Source: a virus. Taken from it: a stretch of DNA of 29,209 nt. The stretch spans positions 1-29,209 of IMG/VR virus record IMGVR_UViG_3300025128_000225. One strand, written 5' to 3'. Shown here one piece after another: positions 7,047 to 14,807 of this stretch. Within the stretch, counting starts at the first letter, position 1. Every line of letters begins with the position of its first letter. The translations under genes and the position numbers were made by a program. The notes under the pieces are model-generated. The model saw only the letters and a program-made list of their open reading frames with translations, searched no databases and was not told where the DNA came from.

Positions 7047-7376
7047 ATGGCCGTAACGAAAACACTCACAACCGCCGTGCCGCACGTTAAGTCGAGCAAG
7101 GTGGAAAAGTGGGACTTGAAAATGACGTATGAGAACGACAGTGAAGGCGATTCGACGTACTACACCAGCACGTTTTCTACAGACGTTAATAATGTAGATG
7201 ATGATGGCGTTACGGTTTTTGCTAAAAAGGCGAAAGGCAGCTGGTCTAAATCCGAGCTAGAGGCGCTTTGCCCGACGAGCCATTGGGACGCGGTGTTTGC
7301 GAGTCAGGTGGACAGCGTAATTACCAGCCCACCGTCGAATCCTGTGCCAGATACAAGCTACACGATTCCGAGCTAA
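7047..7376 (+). CDS. Small protein following the tail fibre, unknown function
   Basis: The 109-residue product starts at an ATG preceded by TTAGGAG that lies inside the end of the fibre gene. The N-terminal half is beta-type (MAVTKTLTTAVPHVKSSKVEKWDL, in two strands, then DSTYYTSTFSTDV). The middle carries WSKSELEALCPTSHWDAVFASQ, and the end is Pro/Ser-rich. No signal peptide, membrane segment or known motif. Genes directly behind phage fibres often encode fibre-assembly chaperones or caps. That is a possible reading, but the sequence itself does not prove it. Its stop TAA overlaps the next ATG. Confidence 0.6.
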   Translation: MAVTKTLTTAVPHVKSSKVEKWDLKMTYENDSEGDSTYYTSTFSTDVNNVDDDGVTVFAKKAKGSWSKSELEALCPTSHWDAVFASQVDSVITSPPSNPVPDTSYTIPS

Positions 7377-8095
7377 TGCCAGAAATTCAATTTCAGAACT
7401 GGACCCTGCCTGCGGCATTTATGCTGGAAACCGATTTGCCTTCAGAAATGGTTGATGGTCTCAATGGTTATCTGGATGAACTTCTTGAAAGTGAGGATCG
7501 TCGCTCTCATGCGGGGACTCTGGTAGGCCAGATTCAGCATGGGCAGCAACTGACGATGAATCACGAAGCTCCTGAGTTAAAGGAGTTTTCTGATTTAATC
7601 TGTGGTCTTGGAATTGAGTATATCAAGAACTTCAGCCAGCAGACGGCAAACATCCTGACAGGAACACGCAAGGTCGAGGTTGACGAGTTGTGGTCAGTCC
7701 ACAGCTTTGAGGGTGACTACAATCCTATCCATGACCACGGCACTAAAACGATCATGGGGATTTCAGTAACCTGCTGGACGAAAGTGCCGCAGCAGATACT
7801 GGATCAGCCAACGGCAGGAACGCCGAATTATAATCTTTACAACTCCAGTGGAGCTTGTGACGGCTATCTGGCATTTCAGTACGGCAGAAACTCGCTTATG
7901 GATGTTGAGCGGTTACGGCCACCGCAGTCCACATCGTTGCAGCCCCAGGTAGGAAAACTTTATATGTTCCCGTCATGGCTACAGCATATGGTGTATCCGT
8001 TCAAGGGTGAGGGCGAGCGCAGGACAATCGCGTCGAACCTGAACGTATGGGACATCACCGATCAGATTGCAAAACAAACCGAAGAAGTCAATTAG
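7376..8095 (+). CDS. Putative 2OG-Fe(II) oxygenase (2OG-FeII_Oxy_5-like)
   Basis: I place the start at ATG 7376, overlapping the upstream stop (TAATG). A longer frame from 7268 would run through the preceding gene. The 239-residue product contains NPIHDHG (His119, Asp120, His121) followed by a strand pattern MGISVTCWTKVP. At residues 192-220 it has VGKLYMFPSWLQHMVYPF and then GERRTIASNL. The second block is the characteristic distal His (His204) and Arg (215/216) of small phage and bacterial 2OG-Fe(II) dioxygenases. Such enzymes bind iron through three side chains and use 2-oxoglutarate and O2 to hydroxylate a protein or small molecule. The usual H-x-D/E dyad is not clean here (HDH), so ligand assignment is open. 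Phage copies are common in marine genomes; the substrate is unknown. Confidence 0.75.
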   Translation: MPEIQFQNWTLPAAFMLETDLPSEMVDGLNGYLDELLESEDRRSHAGTLVGQIQHGQQLTMNHEAPELKEFSDLICGLGIEYIKNFSQQTANILTGTRKVEVDELWSVHSFEGDYNPIHDHGTKTIMGISVTCWTKVPQQILDQPTAGTPNYNLYNSSGACDGYLAFQYGRNSLMDVERLRPPQSTSLQPQVGKLYMFPSWLQHMVYPFKGEGERRTIASNLNVWDITDQIAKQTEEVN

Positions 8096-8104
8096 GGGGT
8101 ATAT

Positions 8105-8269
8105 ATGGGTACGATAATGACAACAATCAGCGTATTGACGATGATTGTTACTGTTGCGAGCCTTGTTGCGGCATCGACGCCGACACCGAAGGATGATGTG
8201 TGGATCGGTAAACTCTACAAGCTGGTTGATTTGCTGGCTTTGAATATAGGAAAGGCGAAGCAGAAATGA
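8105..8269 (+). CDS. Small single-span membrane protein (holin candidate)
   Basis: This 54-residue frame begins at ATG 8105 after AGGGGGT and ends at TGA 8267-8269, where the next gene's ATGA overlaps. Residues 5-23 are a hydrophobic helix (MTTISVLTMIVTVASLVAA). A turn TPTPKDD follows, and then a short basic amphipathic helix VWIGKLYKLVDLLALNIGKA. The arrangement of one membrane span plus a short charged tail, two genes before the endolysin, fits a small holin or a lysis accessory protein. A single span is also compatible with other roles, and two other holin candidates exist at 23296-24142. I see no signal-peptide cleavage motif. Confidence 0.65.
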   Translation: MGTIMTTISVLTMIVTVASLVAASTPTPKDDVWIGKLYKLVDLLALNIGKAKQK

Positions 8270-8478
8270 ATTTTTTCAGTCGATTATTAGGCTTTTTTTC
8301 CAAAGATACAGAGCCTGTCAGTGAGTCGGTTCCTATTGGTGTGGGAGCCACTTCTGAGGTTCCTGACGAGATGGTCAGGGCAAGGGACGGGAAAGGCCGG
8401 TATATCGCTGATGATCCCGAAACAGAACAGGACGAGGCTTGGGTTTCAAGAGGAAAGAATGCGAGAAAAACTGGTTGA
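8266..8478 (+). CDS. Small conserved phage protein, 70 aa
   Basis: The ATG overlaps the upstream stop (ATGA). The N-terminus MNFFSRLLGFFSKD is an amphipathic aromatic helix that could lie on a membrane. The remainder is polar and reads MVRARDGKGRYIADDPETEQ and then DEAWVSRGK. I have the impression that the pattern R-A-R-D-x-K-G-R-(F/Y)-x-A-D-D-P-x-T recurs as a short tail in marine phage proteins near lysozymes. No function is known. Its 3' end overlaps the endolysin gene by 20 bases, which suggests translational coupling. Confidence 0.65.
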   Translation: MNFFSRLLGFFSKDTEPVSESVPIGVGATSEVPDEMVRARDGKGRYIADDPETEQDEAWVSRGKNARKTG

Positions 8479-8881
8479 AATGCTGAAGGTGCATGAGGGC
8501 GTGGAAACACACGCTTATAAATGCAGTGCATCAAAGATTACGGTCGGGGTTGGCAGGAATATAGACCCTGAAGGCGGGATAGGCTTGTCAGATGATGAAG
8601 TGGACTACCTTCTTCAGAATGATATTGACCGTGTTGTTTCAGAGCTTGATTCTGAATATGGCTGGTTTGCGGGTCTTGATGATGTTCGTCAGGATGCAAT
8701 GATCGACATCAGCTTTAATCTTGGTCAGACACGCCTGAGAGCGTTCAAGAAGGCGCTTGCAGGAATGGCTTCCGGGGACTGGAATGAAGCAGCCGATCAG
8801 TTCATGGATTCCAGTTGGTCTGGTCAGGTGGGTAACAGGGCGAAAGAACTGACCCAAATGATCCGTACCGGGTCGTACTAG
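8459..8881 (+). CDS. Endolysin, T4-type lysozyme (GH24)
   Basis: I take ATG 8459, with AGAGGAAAG before it; a longer frame from 8321 only covers the preceding gene. The 140-residue product is a muramidase that cuts the MurNAc-GlcNAc bond of peptidoglycan. The catalytic pattern E-x8-(D/C)-x5-T is met by Glu13, Cys22 and Thr28 (VHEG, YKCSASKITVGVGRNID). The middle Asp of T4 lysozyme (D20) is thus Cys. This variant is known in the family, and a T4 D20C mutant is reported to stay active. DAMIDISFNLG and the C-terminal W-x-x-Q-V-G-x-R-A core follow. There is no signal peptide or SAR segment, so a holin should be needed for its release. Confidence 0.9.
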   Translation: MREKLVEMLKVHEGVETHAYKCSASKITVGVGRNIDPEGGIGLSDDEVDYLLQNDIDRVVSELDSEYGWFAGLDDVRQDAMIDISFNLGQTRLRAFKKALAGMASGDWNEAADQFMDSSWSGQVGNRAKELTQMIRTGSY

Positions 8882-8891
8882 GGATATTTTT

Positions 8892-9527
8892 ATGGGCATG
8901 GGCGGAAGAATTGGCGGACAGGGGGGCTATGAGCAGCCTCAGTTCGGTGGAGGATTTGGTGGGTACCAGCAGCCTCAGTTCGGTGGAGGATACCCAAGCG
9001 GCCCTGGCAAGGGCAGAGCGCCGATGGCCCAGCCTCTTGCTCCGCCAGGGCAGTATCCGGGGGGGACGGAGTTAGAGGCGGTGCAGCGGGAACAGCCATC
9101 TCCTTCGCCTCTTCGTCCGGTTGCTCCTCCTCCGACTCTTCGTCCGCCTGTTGCTCCCCCCCCGATAGACCAGACTCCGGTTGCTCCTCCTCAGATAATG
9201 CAACCGATGCCGTTTTCTTCTTATGGCAGTCCGGGCAAAGGGATGAGACCGCAGCCGTATGGCAGAGGATTTGGCAGAGGATTCGGTGGAGGATTCGGTG
9301 GAGGATTCGGTGGAGGATTCGGTGGAGGATTCGGTGGAGGATTCGGTGGATATCAACCTTCTCCGTATATGCCTCCTTCTCCCTATATGCCTCCTTCTCC
9401 GTATGGCGGTTCATTTGGCGGAGTTTTTAATCAGGGTTATGGAGTGCCGAGAGGAATAGGTTCTTTGCTTTCAAGCTACCCGTCTTATATGCCTCCAAGA
9501 ATGCCTTTTAATCCCTATGTGAGATAA
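8892..9527 (+). CDS. Gly/Pro-rich low-complexity protein
   Basis: The 211-residue product has three parts. Residues 1-40 are Gly-rich with a repeated QPQFGGG. Residues about 55-115 are Pro-rich with repeated RPVAPP / PPVAPPP units. Residues about 120-155 have a GRGFGRGFGGGFGGG array, followed by repeated SPYMPP motifs and a Pro/Tyr/Met-rich end. No folded domain, signal peptide or membrane segment is visible. Such sequences can be flexible linkers, phase-separating segments or structural coats. The place between endolysin and a large tail protein gives no decisive clue. A long frame on the other strand with RILHRILHRI repeats is only the shadow of the 12-bp array. Confidence 0.6.
   Translation: MGMGGRIGGQGGYEQPQFGGGFGGYQQPQFGGGYPSGPGKGRAPMAQPLAPPGQYPGGTELEAVQREQPSPSPLRPVAPPPTLRPPVAPPPIDQTPVAPPQIMQPMPFSSYGSPGKGMRPQPYGRGFGRGFGGGFGGGFGGGFGGGFGGGFGGYQPSPYMPPSPYMPPSPYGGSFGGVFNQGYGVPRGIGSLLSSYPSYMPPRMPFNPYVR
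8934..8991 (+). repeat. Direct repeat, 22 bp, two copies 36 bp apart
   Basis: CAGCCTCAGTTCGGTGGAGG and the two following bases AT occur at 8934-8955 and again at 8970-8991. They encode the repeated QPQFGGG of the low-complexity protein and share the GGTGGAGGAT core with the 12-bp array at 9262-9345. Confidence 0.85.
9262..9345 (+). repeat. 12-bp tandem array (GTGGAGGATTCG)n
   Basis: Five identical copies of GTGGAGGATTCG occupy 9286-9345. They are preceded by two variants, GCAGAGGATTTG (9262-9273) and GCAGAGGATTCG (9274-9285). The array encodes a four-residue G-G-G-F unit. Perfect identity of the DNA copies points to recent expansion by replication slippage. Copy number changes keep the frame. 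Confidence 0.92.
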
Positions 9528-9529
9528 CT

Positions 9530-11386
9530 ATGCCGTTAACCAAACTACAGTTTCAGCCAGGAATAAACAGAGAAGGTACTGAGTACAGTGCTGACGCTGG
9601 CTGGTATGACGCTGATAAGGTTCGGTTCAGGAAGGGCAGGCCAGAAAAGATAGGCGGCTGGGAAAAATATAGTTCTAATTCGTTTCTTGGCGTATGCCGG
9701 TCTCTGGAGGACTGGGTAGTCATTGATGGAATTGCTTACATTGGCCTTGGAACCCACCTCAAGTTTTACGTTAACGAGGGGTCATCTTTTTACGATGTAA
9801 CACCTATAAGAGCGACCACCAGTGCCGGTGATGTCACCTTTGCCAAAGTTGCCAATGATGACGCTACGATAACCGTCACCGATACAAGTCATGGAGCGGA
9901 AAAAAACGATTTTGTCACGTTCTCAGGGTCGGATAGTCTTGGTGGGAATATCACCGCAACGGTGCTCGATCAGGAATACCAGATTGCCAGCGTTACTAGC
10001 GCCAATGTTTATACCATAGAGGCCAAAGATACTGATGGTGATGAGGTTCTTGCCAATAGCAGTGATTCAGGGGATGGCGGTTCTTCTGTCGTAGGGGCAT
10101 ACCAGATCAATACCGGGCTGACTAACTACGTTCAGGGTGTCGGGTGGGGTTCTGATAAATGGGGCGCAAGTACCTTTGGTAGTGCGAGCAGTCTTTCTGC
10201 TGCTGGTCAGTTGCGTTTGTATAGTCAGGATGTCTTTGGCGATGACCTGGTTTTTAATGTACGCGCTGGTGGCGTGTACTACTGGGATGAGAGTGCCGGA
10301 ACATCAACCAGGGCCACTGCGTTATCTGCCGTTTCAGGAGCCTCTGACGCGCCAACAATAGCATTACAGGTAATGATGTCGGATGTAGACAAGCACGTTA
10401 TCTGTTTTGGAGTAAACCCGATTGGTTCATCAACCATTGATCCGCTTCATGTCAGGTGGAGCGACAGCGAGTCTGCCGCAGACTGGACTCCAACAGCGAT
10501 TAACAGTGCTGGTGGCGTAATTCTCAGCACAGGCTCTACGATTATCGGGGCGTTAAAAACAAGACAGGAAATACTTATCTGGACTGATGCCGGTATTCAT
10601 TCCATGAGATTTATTGGTTCTCCCTTCATTTTCCAGTTTAGTGTCGTTAACGAAGGCATTTCCATGATTTCGCCTAAAGCTGCGATAAACGCAGGCGGGG
10701 CCGTTTACTTCATGGATCGTGGTGGTTTTTATGTTTATAACGGTTCTGTACAGAGAATCCCGTGTTCTGTGCTTGACCATGTATTCAGCAATATCAATAT
10801 CGACCAGTCTTTTAAGGTTTTTTCCTCTACCAATGCAGATCATAACGAGGTGACTTGGTTTTATCCAATAGGCTCTAATGAAACAGACAACACGAATTAT
10901 GTAACTTATAACTACATGGAACAGCTTTGGACGATTGGCACGATGGTAAGAGGTGCCTGGATTGAGGCTAACAGCAAGAACTACCCGATTGCGTCCTCGG
11001 TAATTACCAGTTCTGACAATAACTACATCTATATTCAAGAGCGGGGGCATGATGCTGATGGTTCAGCGATGACCGCTTACATTGAATCAGGGGATGTAGA
11101 GATGGGCGATGGGGAGCGGTATATGCTGTTAAGCAAGCTGATTCCTGATTTTACCTTTAAGGGAAATACAGACGATGCCTCGATGGATGTAATCATCAAA
11201 GGAAAGGATTTTCCTTTAGAGGACACGACAACCTTATCGACCTCTACAGTTACCTCAACGACAAAACAGGCATTTTTAAGGGCCAGAACCCGTTCCTCTG
11301 CTTTCCGCATTGAAAGCAGTGAAAGCGGCTATGGCTGGCGTTTAGGCGACTTACGCTTCGATATGAGGCCGGACGGGAGAAGATAA
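9530..11386 (+). CDS. Large tail (nozzle/hub-type) structural protein
   Basis: The 618-residue product begins MPLTKLQFQPGINREGTEYS, followed by GWYDADKVRFRKGRPEKIGGWE. This N-terminus is one I know from many marine phage virion proteins, where it starts a large beta-propeller-like tail protein. The rest is nearly all beta: strands with Trp/Tyr-rich turns such as VYYWDESAG, HVRWSDSES, YFMDRGGFYVYNG and WRLGDLRFD at the C-terminus. By size, beta content and position it could play the nozzle role of T7 gp12 or the DNA-stabilising hub role of P22 gp10. This is analogy, not a demonstrated homology. The stop overlaps the next start (TAATG). Confidence 0.65.
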   Translation: MPLTKLQFQPGINREGTEYSADAGWYDADKVRFRKGRPEKIGGWEKYSSNSFLGVCRSLEDWVVIDGIAYIGLGTHLKFYVNEGSSFYDVTPIRATTSAGDVTFAKVANDDATITVTDTSHGAEKNDFVTFSGSDSLGGNITATVLDQEYQIASVTSANVYTIEAKDTDGDEVLANSSDSGDGGSSVVGAYQINTGLTNYVQGVGWGSDKWGASTFGSASSLSAAGQLRLYSQDVFGDDLVFNVRAGGVYYWDESAGTSTRATALSAVSGASDAPTIALQVMMSDVDKHVICFGVNPIGSSTIDPLHVRWSDSESAADWTPTAINSAGGVILSTGSTIIGALKTRQEILIWTDAGIHSMRFIGSPFIFQFSVVNEGISMISPKAAINAGGAVYFMDRGGFYVYNGSVQRIPCSVLDHVFSNINIDQSFKVFSSTNADHNEVTWFYPIGSNETDNTNYVTYNYMEQLWTIGTMVRGAWIEANSKNYPIASSVITSSDNNYIYIQERGHDADGSAMTAYIESGDVEMGDGERYMLLSKLIPDFTFKGNTDDASMDVIIKGKDFPLEDTTTLSTSTVTSTTKQAFLRARTRSSAFRIESSESGYGWRLGDLRFDMRPDGRR

Positions 11387-11589
11387 TGGCGCAGAGCAGA
11401 GTCATTCCGTTGCCGGTAGCACCCGAGGAGTATGAGTCACATAATGAGGCAACAACACGCCTGACGATTGAGCAGTCATTTCAGGACGTCAAGAACGATG
11501 TGGTTCTGGCAAAGACTCAGGGTGACAAGGACGGTAGCCTGGCAATGCGCAGATTCCAGTTCTTGCTGATGGGCGCGGGGGGATCGTGA
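11386..11589 (+). CDS. Small phage protein, 67 aa
   Basis: The start overlaps the stop of the large tail gene. The product reads MAQSRVIPLPVAPEEYESHN, then a helical part EATTRLTIEQSFQDVKNDV, and a C-terminal segment SLAMRRFQFLLMGAGGS. No catalytic motif or transmembrane span. Short proteins of this pattern (VPLP-x-APxEY ... QL-x-DI) usually precede a small virion protein in marine phages and may help assembly. The exact role is unknown. Its TGA overlaps the GTG start of the next gene (GTGA). Confidence 0.65.
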   Translation: MAQSRVIPLPVAPEEYESHNEATTRLTIEQSFQDVKNDVVLAKTQGDKDGSLAMRRFQFLLMGAGGS

Positions 11590-11915
11590 GTGACATCATT
11601 AAAGTCCTCGGTCAGTTGGATTGTGCGGCTACAACGCAGGAGACTCTGTACACGGTTCCAGACCTTACCCAGACTACGGTTAGTTCGTTTCTGGCCTGTA
11701 ACAGGACAGGAAGCGCGATTACATTCAGACTTCGGGTTAATGTTGCCGGGGCTGCGGACAATGACAAACAGTTTCTTTATTATGACAAGTCTGTTGCAGC
11801 AAATACGACATTTACAGCAGTTATTGGCATTTGTCTGGGGCAGAAAGATGTTGTCAAGACTTATGCGAGCGCAGTGGACATGACATTTACTTTATTTGGT
11901 GTTGAGACCAAGTAG
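11586..11915 (+). CDS. Small virion-type beta protein, 109 aa
   Basis: The start codon is GTG in a GTGA overlap with the previous stop. No ATG lies early enough in frame to replace it. The product has the pattern LGQLDCAATTQETLYTVPD, then TTVSSFLACNRTGSAITFRL, FLYYDKSVAANTTFT, and an end with VDMTFTLFGVE. I recognise this as a common phage virion protein: 'Q-x-T-T-LYTVP ... V-x-NR-x-x-x-x-T-FR-x-x-V ... FG-x-E' with a beta-sandwich composition. It is probably a decoration or tail-surface protein. The two Cys residues are in separate strands and not obviously a metal site. Confidence 0.7.
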   Translation: MSDIIKVLGQLDCAATTQETLYTVPDLTQTTVSSFLACNRTGSAITFRLRVNVAGAADNDKQFLYYDKSVAANTTFTAVIGICLGQKDVVKTYASAVDMTFTLFGVETK

Positions 11916-11924
11916 GATTTTATT

Positions 11925-14807
11925 ATGAATAGTTACGCACCTCCTTTGCAGGGAACTGCTGACAACTTGGCTCAGTATGGACGCTACGGCGATTCCATGC
12001 TGGTACACATGAACCCGATAGAGGTTCAGGGTATTGCTGCGCTCTCTCCGACCGGAAGGCTAACCACCAATCCAGTGACAGGTCAGCAGGAGGCGTTTCT
12101 GCCTTTCCTTGCGCCGTTATTGGGCAGTTGGTTAGGGTTGGGGGCAGGAGGCAGTGCTTTATTAAGCGGTGCTCTTACTTGGGCGAAAACAGGAGACCTG
12201 GGGAAGGGGATTCTCGGAGGGCTAACTAGCTTCGGTATGGGCAAGATTCTTGATGCCATTCCGTCTTCCGTTGATGTTGATGTACCTGATGTTCTGCCTG
12301 ATGCGACTGGTGTGACTGATGTTGTGACCGATGCTGCTACTACTGGTCTGACTGATGTTGCTACTGAAATGCCTGTACTGGACGAAATGTTACCACCATT
12401 AAGCGGTGATTTACCTACGGCGGATTTTGTTGGTGATTCTGGTGTTGCTGGCAGTCTGGCTGATGCTGCTACTTCTGCCATTACTCCTGGGGCTGAAACC
12501 CAGGGGCTTCTTGGTCGGGGTTTTACAAGAGATGGTCGCATTGATTGGAGCAGAGCCGGAGAACTTGATTTTAGTAAAGATGTAGCTGGTAATCTTATTC
12601 TTTCTAGTGCTGCTGGCGCTGAATTAGGCAGATTGGATGCGCTGGAAGATCTGGAAAAAACACAAGCAGGTCTTGATGCAGACAGGGAGGCTTCTTTGGC
12701 TGAAGCTGAAGAAGGCCATGAAAGAGCGGTACGCCAGAGAATCTACGACTATGGATGGCCCGAGGAGGGCATCAAGCCGCGCGACCCAAGATATGCGCCT
12801 ACAGGATATGGGGCTACACCAATGTTTGCTGCCGGTGGCGGGTTAATTTCTCTGAACCCATCTGATTACAGCAACAAGCGAGAAGGTCTTGCCAGGTTGA
12901 TGGGAGAGCCTGTACGGATGAATGGAGGGGGAATGATTAACGACGGAGATTTTTATAGTAACCCCCACCCTTATTATGGAAATCCGAGCTTTCCTGATCG
13001 ATTGAATCCTAATGCAGGAAGTATGTCTGCTAATACACCAAGTATGTCTGCCGCGCAGATTCAGGGTGCTCTGCGCGGACCACAGGTGATATCAGCAGAC
13101 CAGATGCGACAGTTAGCAGCCGCCGGGCATCGTCCGGGGATTGATCCTGAAATTCAGTTTTTCAGGCAACCAGAAGAATATCCGAGTTTTCTTGACCCAT
13201 TGAATCCTAATTCACCGACTCCGCCGGATATTATTCTTGATCCCGTAACGACTGATCCTGCTATAACACCTCCTCCTGATGATTTTAGGATACCGGGGAC
13301 AGGTAACAGCCGTGGGCTATTTGGCGGGTTAGGCGATATTGTCAGGGGATTTGATTTTGACAACATTGATTATCCTGATGATGAGGGTGACAGGAATTGG
13401 TGGGAAAACCTTGATGATAGAAATGTTGTTGAGGGAGAGGTTTCTCCTCCTATTGAGTCACGACCCAAGCGAAGAGATTACGGTGATGAAGAAGGTGCAG
13501 ATTTCAGGAGTGATTTAAGGGAGTGGCAGGCTTCTCAAAATCAGCCGCCTCCGCAAATAGCAGTTCCCCCTGTCCCAGCACCGACTGTAGCGCCTCCCGT
13601 GGTTCCGCCAATGCCAGGAAGAGCAAGAAGATACGCGGACTTGATAAAGAGGAACGCGCCTCCAGCGCCCCAGCCTCCACCCATGCCTCCTGCGGCAGTA
13701 GCGCCACCAGCAGTAATTCCACCATTTACGCTTCCAGATGACGCCATAGATACAGGAATAGGCGGTGGATTAGGAATGGGTGGACCGGGAATGGGGAAGA
13801 AGCCCGGAATGCGGCCACCGATCATGCCTCCTCCGCCAGTAGCGCCACCAGCAGTAGTTCCGCCACCTCCTGTGATGGGTCCGCCGCCGTCTATGGTCAC
13901 TCCTTTTACCCCGGATAAACCCGCCCCAATCTTTGTGCCGCCCAACAAGCAAATTGGTGCGCCCACTCCTCCGGTAATGCAACCTCAGGCAATGCCATTT
14001 ATGCCTCCTCCGGTAATGCCACCTATGCCTCCACCGCAGGTCGCGCCACCGATGGCTGCTCGTCCACCGATGGCTGCTCGCCCTCCGGGCGTTCCACGAA
14101 CTCCTTCGCCTTCCCCGGTAGTAGCGCCTGCCAGAGTTCCGGCAAGAACCCGGGCCCCTAAAAAGCCTGCTATGACAATTAAGGAGCTTAATGATTTGAA
14201 GCCAAGTCGTCGTGATTATGGCGATGATGACAGGGCAGAGTACCGGAGCGATTTAAGGGAGTGGAGTGAGCTTAGAAAAGAAATTCGGGGGTACCAAGAA
14301 GGCGGTATAACTGAACTGGTCGGTCAAGCTCCTGAAGCCGCAATGGCAATGGACCCGGCAATGGCCGGTCCAACAGCGGGTATGGATGCTGAAACAACAC
14401 AGTTAGTGGAGTTAACGGCTATGGCTGTGTTAGGTCAGATTCCTCAAGAACAGGTCGATGCAATCATTCAGGCATTTATCCAGCAGTTTGGCCCGGAAGC
14501 GTTCCAAATGTTCCGGCAGCAGGTGTTGGCCTCCGTAGAGCCTGGTGCTCAGAACGAAGGGATGATCCAAGGTCAGGGCGATGGAATGTCTGATGAAATT
14601 ATGGGATCTATCGGAGATCAGCAGAGAGTGGCCGTTTCTCCCGGTGAGTACATTGTCCCGGCAGACGTAGTTTCCGGTATTGGTAATGGCAGTAGTGATG
14701 CCGGGGCCGGTGAACTCGACAGGATGATGTCCGATATTCGTCAGGCCAGAACAGGAATGACGCAACAACCTCCCGAGATTGACCCCAGAACGGCAATGCC
14801 GGCATGA
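11925..14807 (+). CDS. Large Pro-rich internal virion/ejection-type protein
   Basis: The 960-residue product starts MNSYAPPLQGTADNLAQYGR, then MLVHMNPIEVQGIAAL and a Gly/Ala/Leu-rich helix region (about 55-120) that could insert in membranes. A Val/Asp/Thr-rich segment (about 120-170) follows, and a charged helix near 235-270. Residues about 430-720 are Pro-rich with PPVMPPMPPP-like runs. A 22-residue motif (RRDYGD ... RSDLREW) occurs twice, at about 513-534 and 760-781, bracketing the Pro-rich part. The C-terminus reads VAVSPGEYIVPADVVSGIGNG, split at the P, with a helix after it, a conserved ending in marine phage internal proteins. Likely injected with DNA or part of the internal core; inferred from size, place and motifs. 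Confidence 0.65.
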   Translation: MNSYAPPLQGTADNLAQYGRYGDSMLVHMNPIEVQGIAALSPTGRLTTNPVTGQQEAFLPFLAPLLGSWLGLGAGGSALLSGALTWAKTGDLGKGILGGLTSFGMGKILDAIPSSVDVDVPDVLPDATGVTDVVTDAATTGLTDVATEMPVLDEMLPPLSGDLPTADFVGDSGVAGSLADAATSAITPGAETQGLLGRGFTRDGRIDWSRAGELDFSKDVAGNLILSSAAGAELGRLDALEDLEKTQAGLDADREASLAEAEEGHERAVRQRIYDYGWPEEGIKPRDPRYAPTGYGATPMFAAGGGLISLNPSDYSNKREGLARLMGEPVRMNGGGMINDGDFYSNPHPYYGNPSFPDRLNPNAGSMSANTPSMSAAQIQGALRGPQVISADQMRQLAAAGHRPGIDPEIQFFRQPEEYPSFLDPLNPNSPTPPDIILDPVTTDPAITPPPDDFRIPGTGNSRGLFGGLGDIVRGFDFDNIDYPDDEGDRNWWENLDDRNVVEGEVSPPIESRPKRRDYGDEEGADFRSDLREWQASQNQPPPQIAVPPVPAPTVAPPVVPPMPGRARRYADLIKRNAPPAPQPPPMPPAAVAPPAVIPPFTLPDDAIDTGIGGGLGMGGPGMGKKPGMRPPIMPPPPVAPPAVVPPPPVMGPPPSMVTPFTPDKPAPIFVPPNKQIGAPTPPVMQPQAMPFMPPPVMPPMPPPQVAPPMAARPPMAARPPGVPRTPSPSPVVAPARVPARTRAPKKPAMTIKELNDLKPSRRDYGDDDRAEYRSDLREWSELRKEIRGYQEGGITELVGQAPEAAMAMDPAMAGPTAGMDAETTQLVELTAMAVLGQIPQEQVDAIIQAFIQQFGPEAFQMFRQQVLASVEPGAQNEGMIQGQGDGMSDEIMGSIGDQQRVAVSPGEYIVPADVVSGIGNGSSDAGAGELDRMMSDIRQARTGMTQQPPEIDPRTAMPA

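Noticed and set aside
8890-9414. Minus-strand frame with RILHRILHRI repeats.
   Set aside because: It is the antisense reading of the 12-bp array and the Pro-rich codons.
12487-12510. Small inverted repeat CCTGGG ... CCCAGG inside the 960-residue protein gene.
   Set aside because: It is a short stem within coding sequence without a T run, so it is not a credible terminator.
13541-13982. Minus-strand Gly-rich frames opposite the Pro-rich part of the 960-residue protein.
   Set aside because: Pro codons read as Gly on the other strand. No start context and no protein-like pattern.
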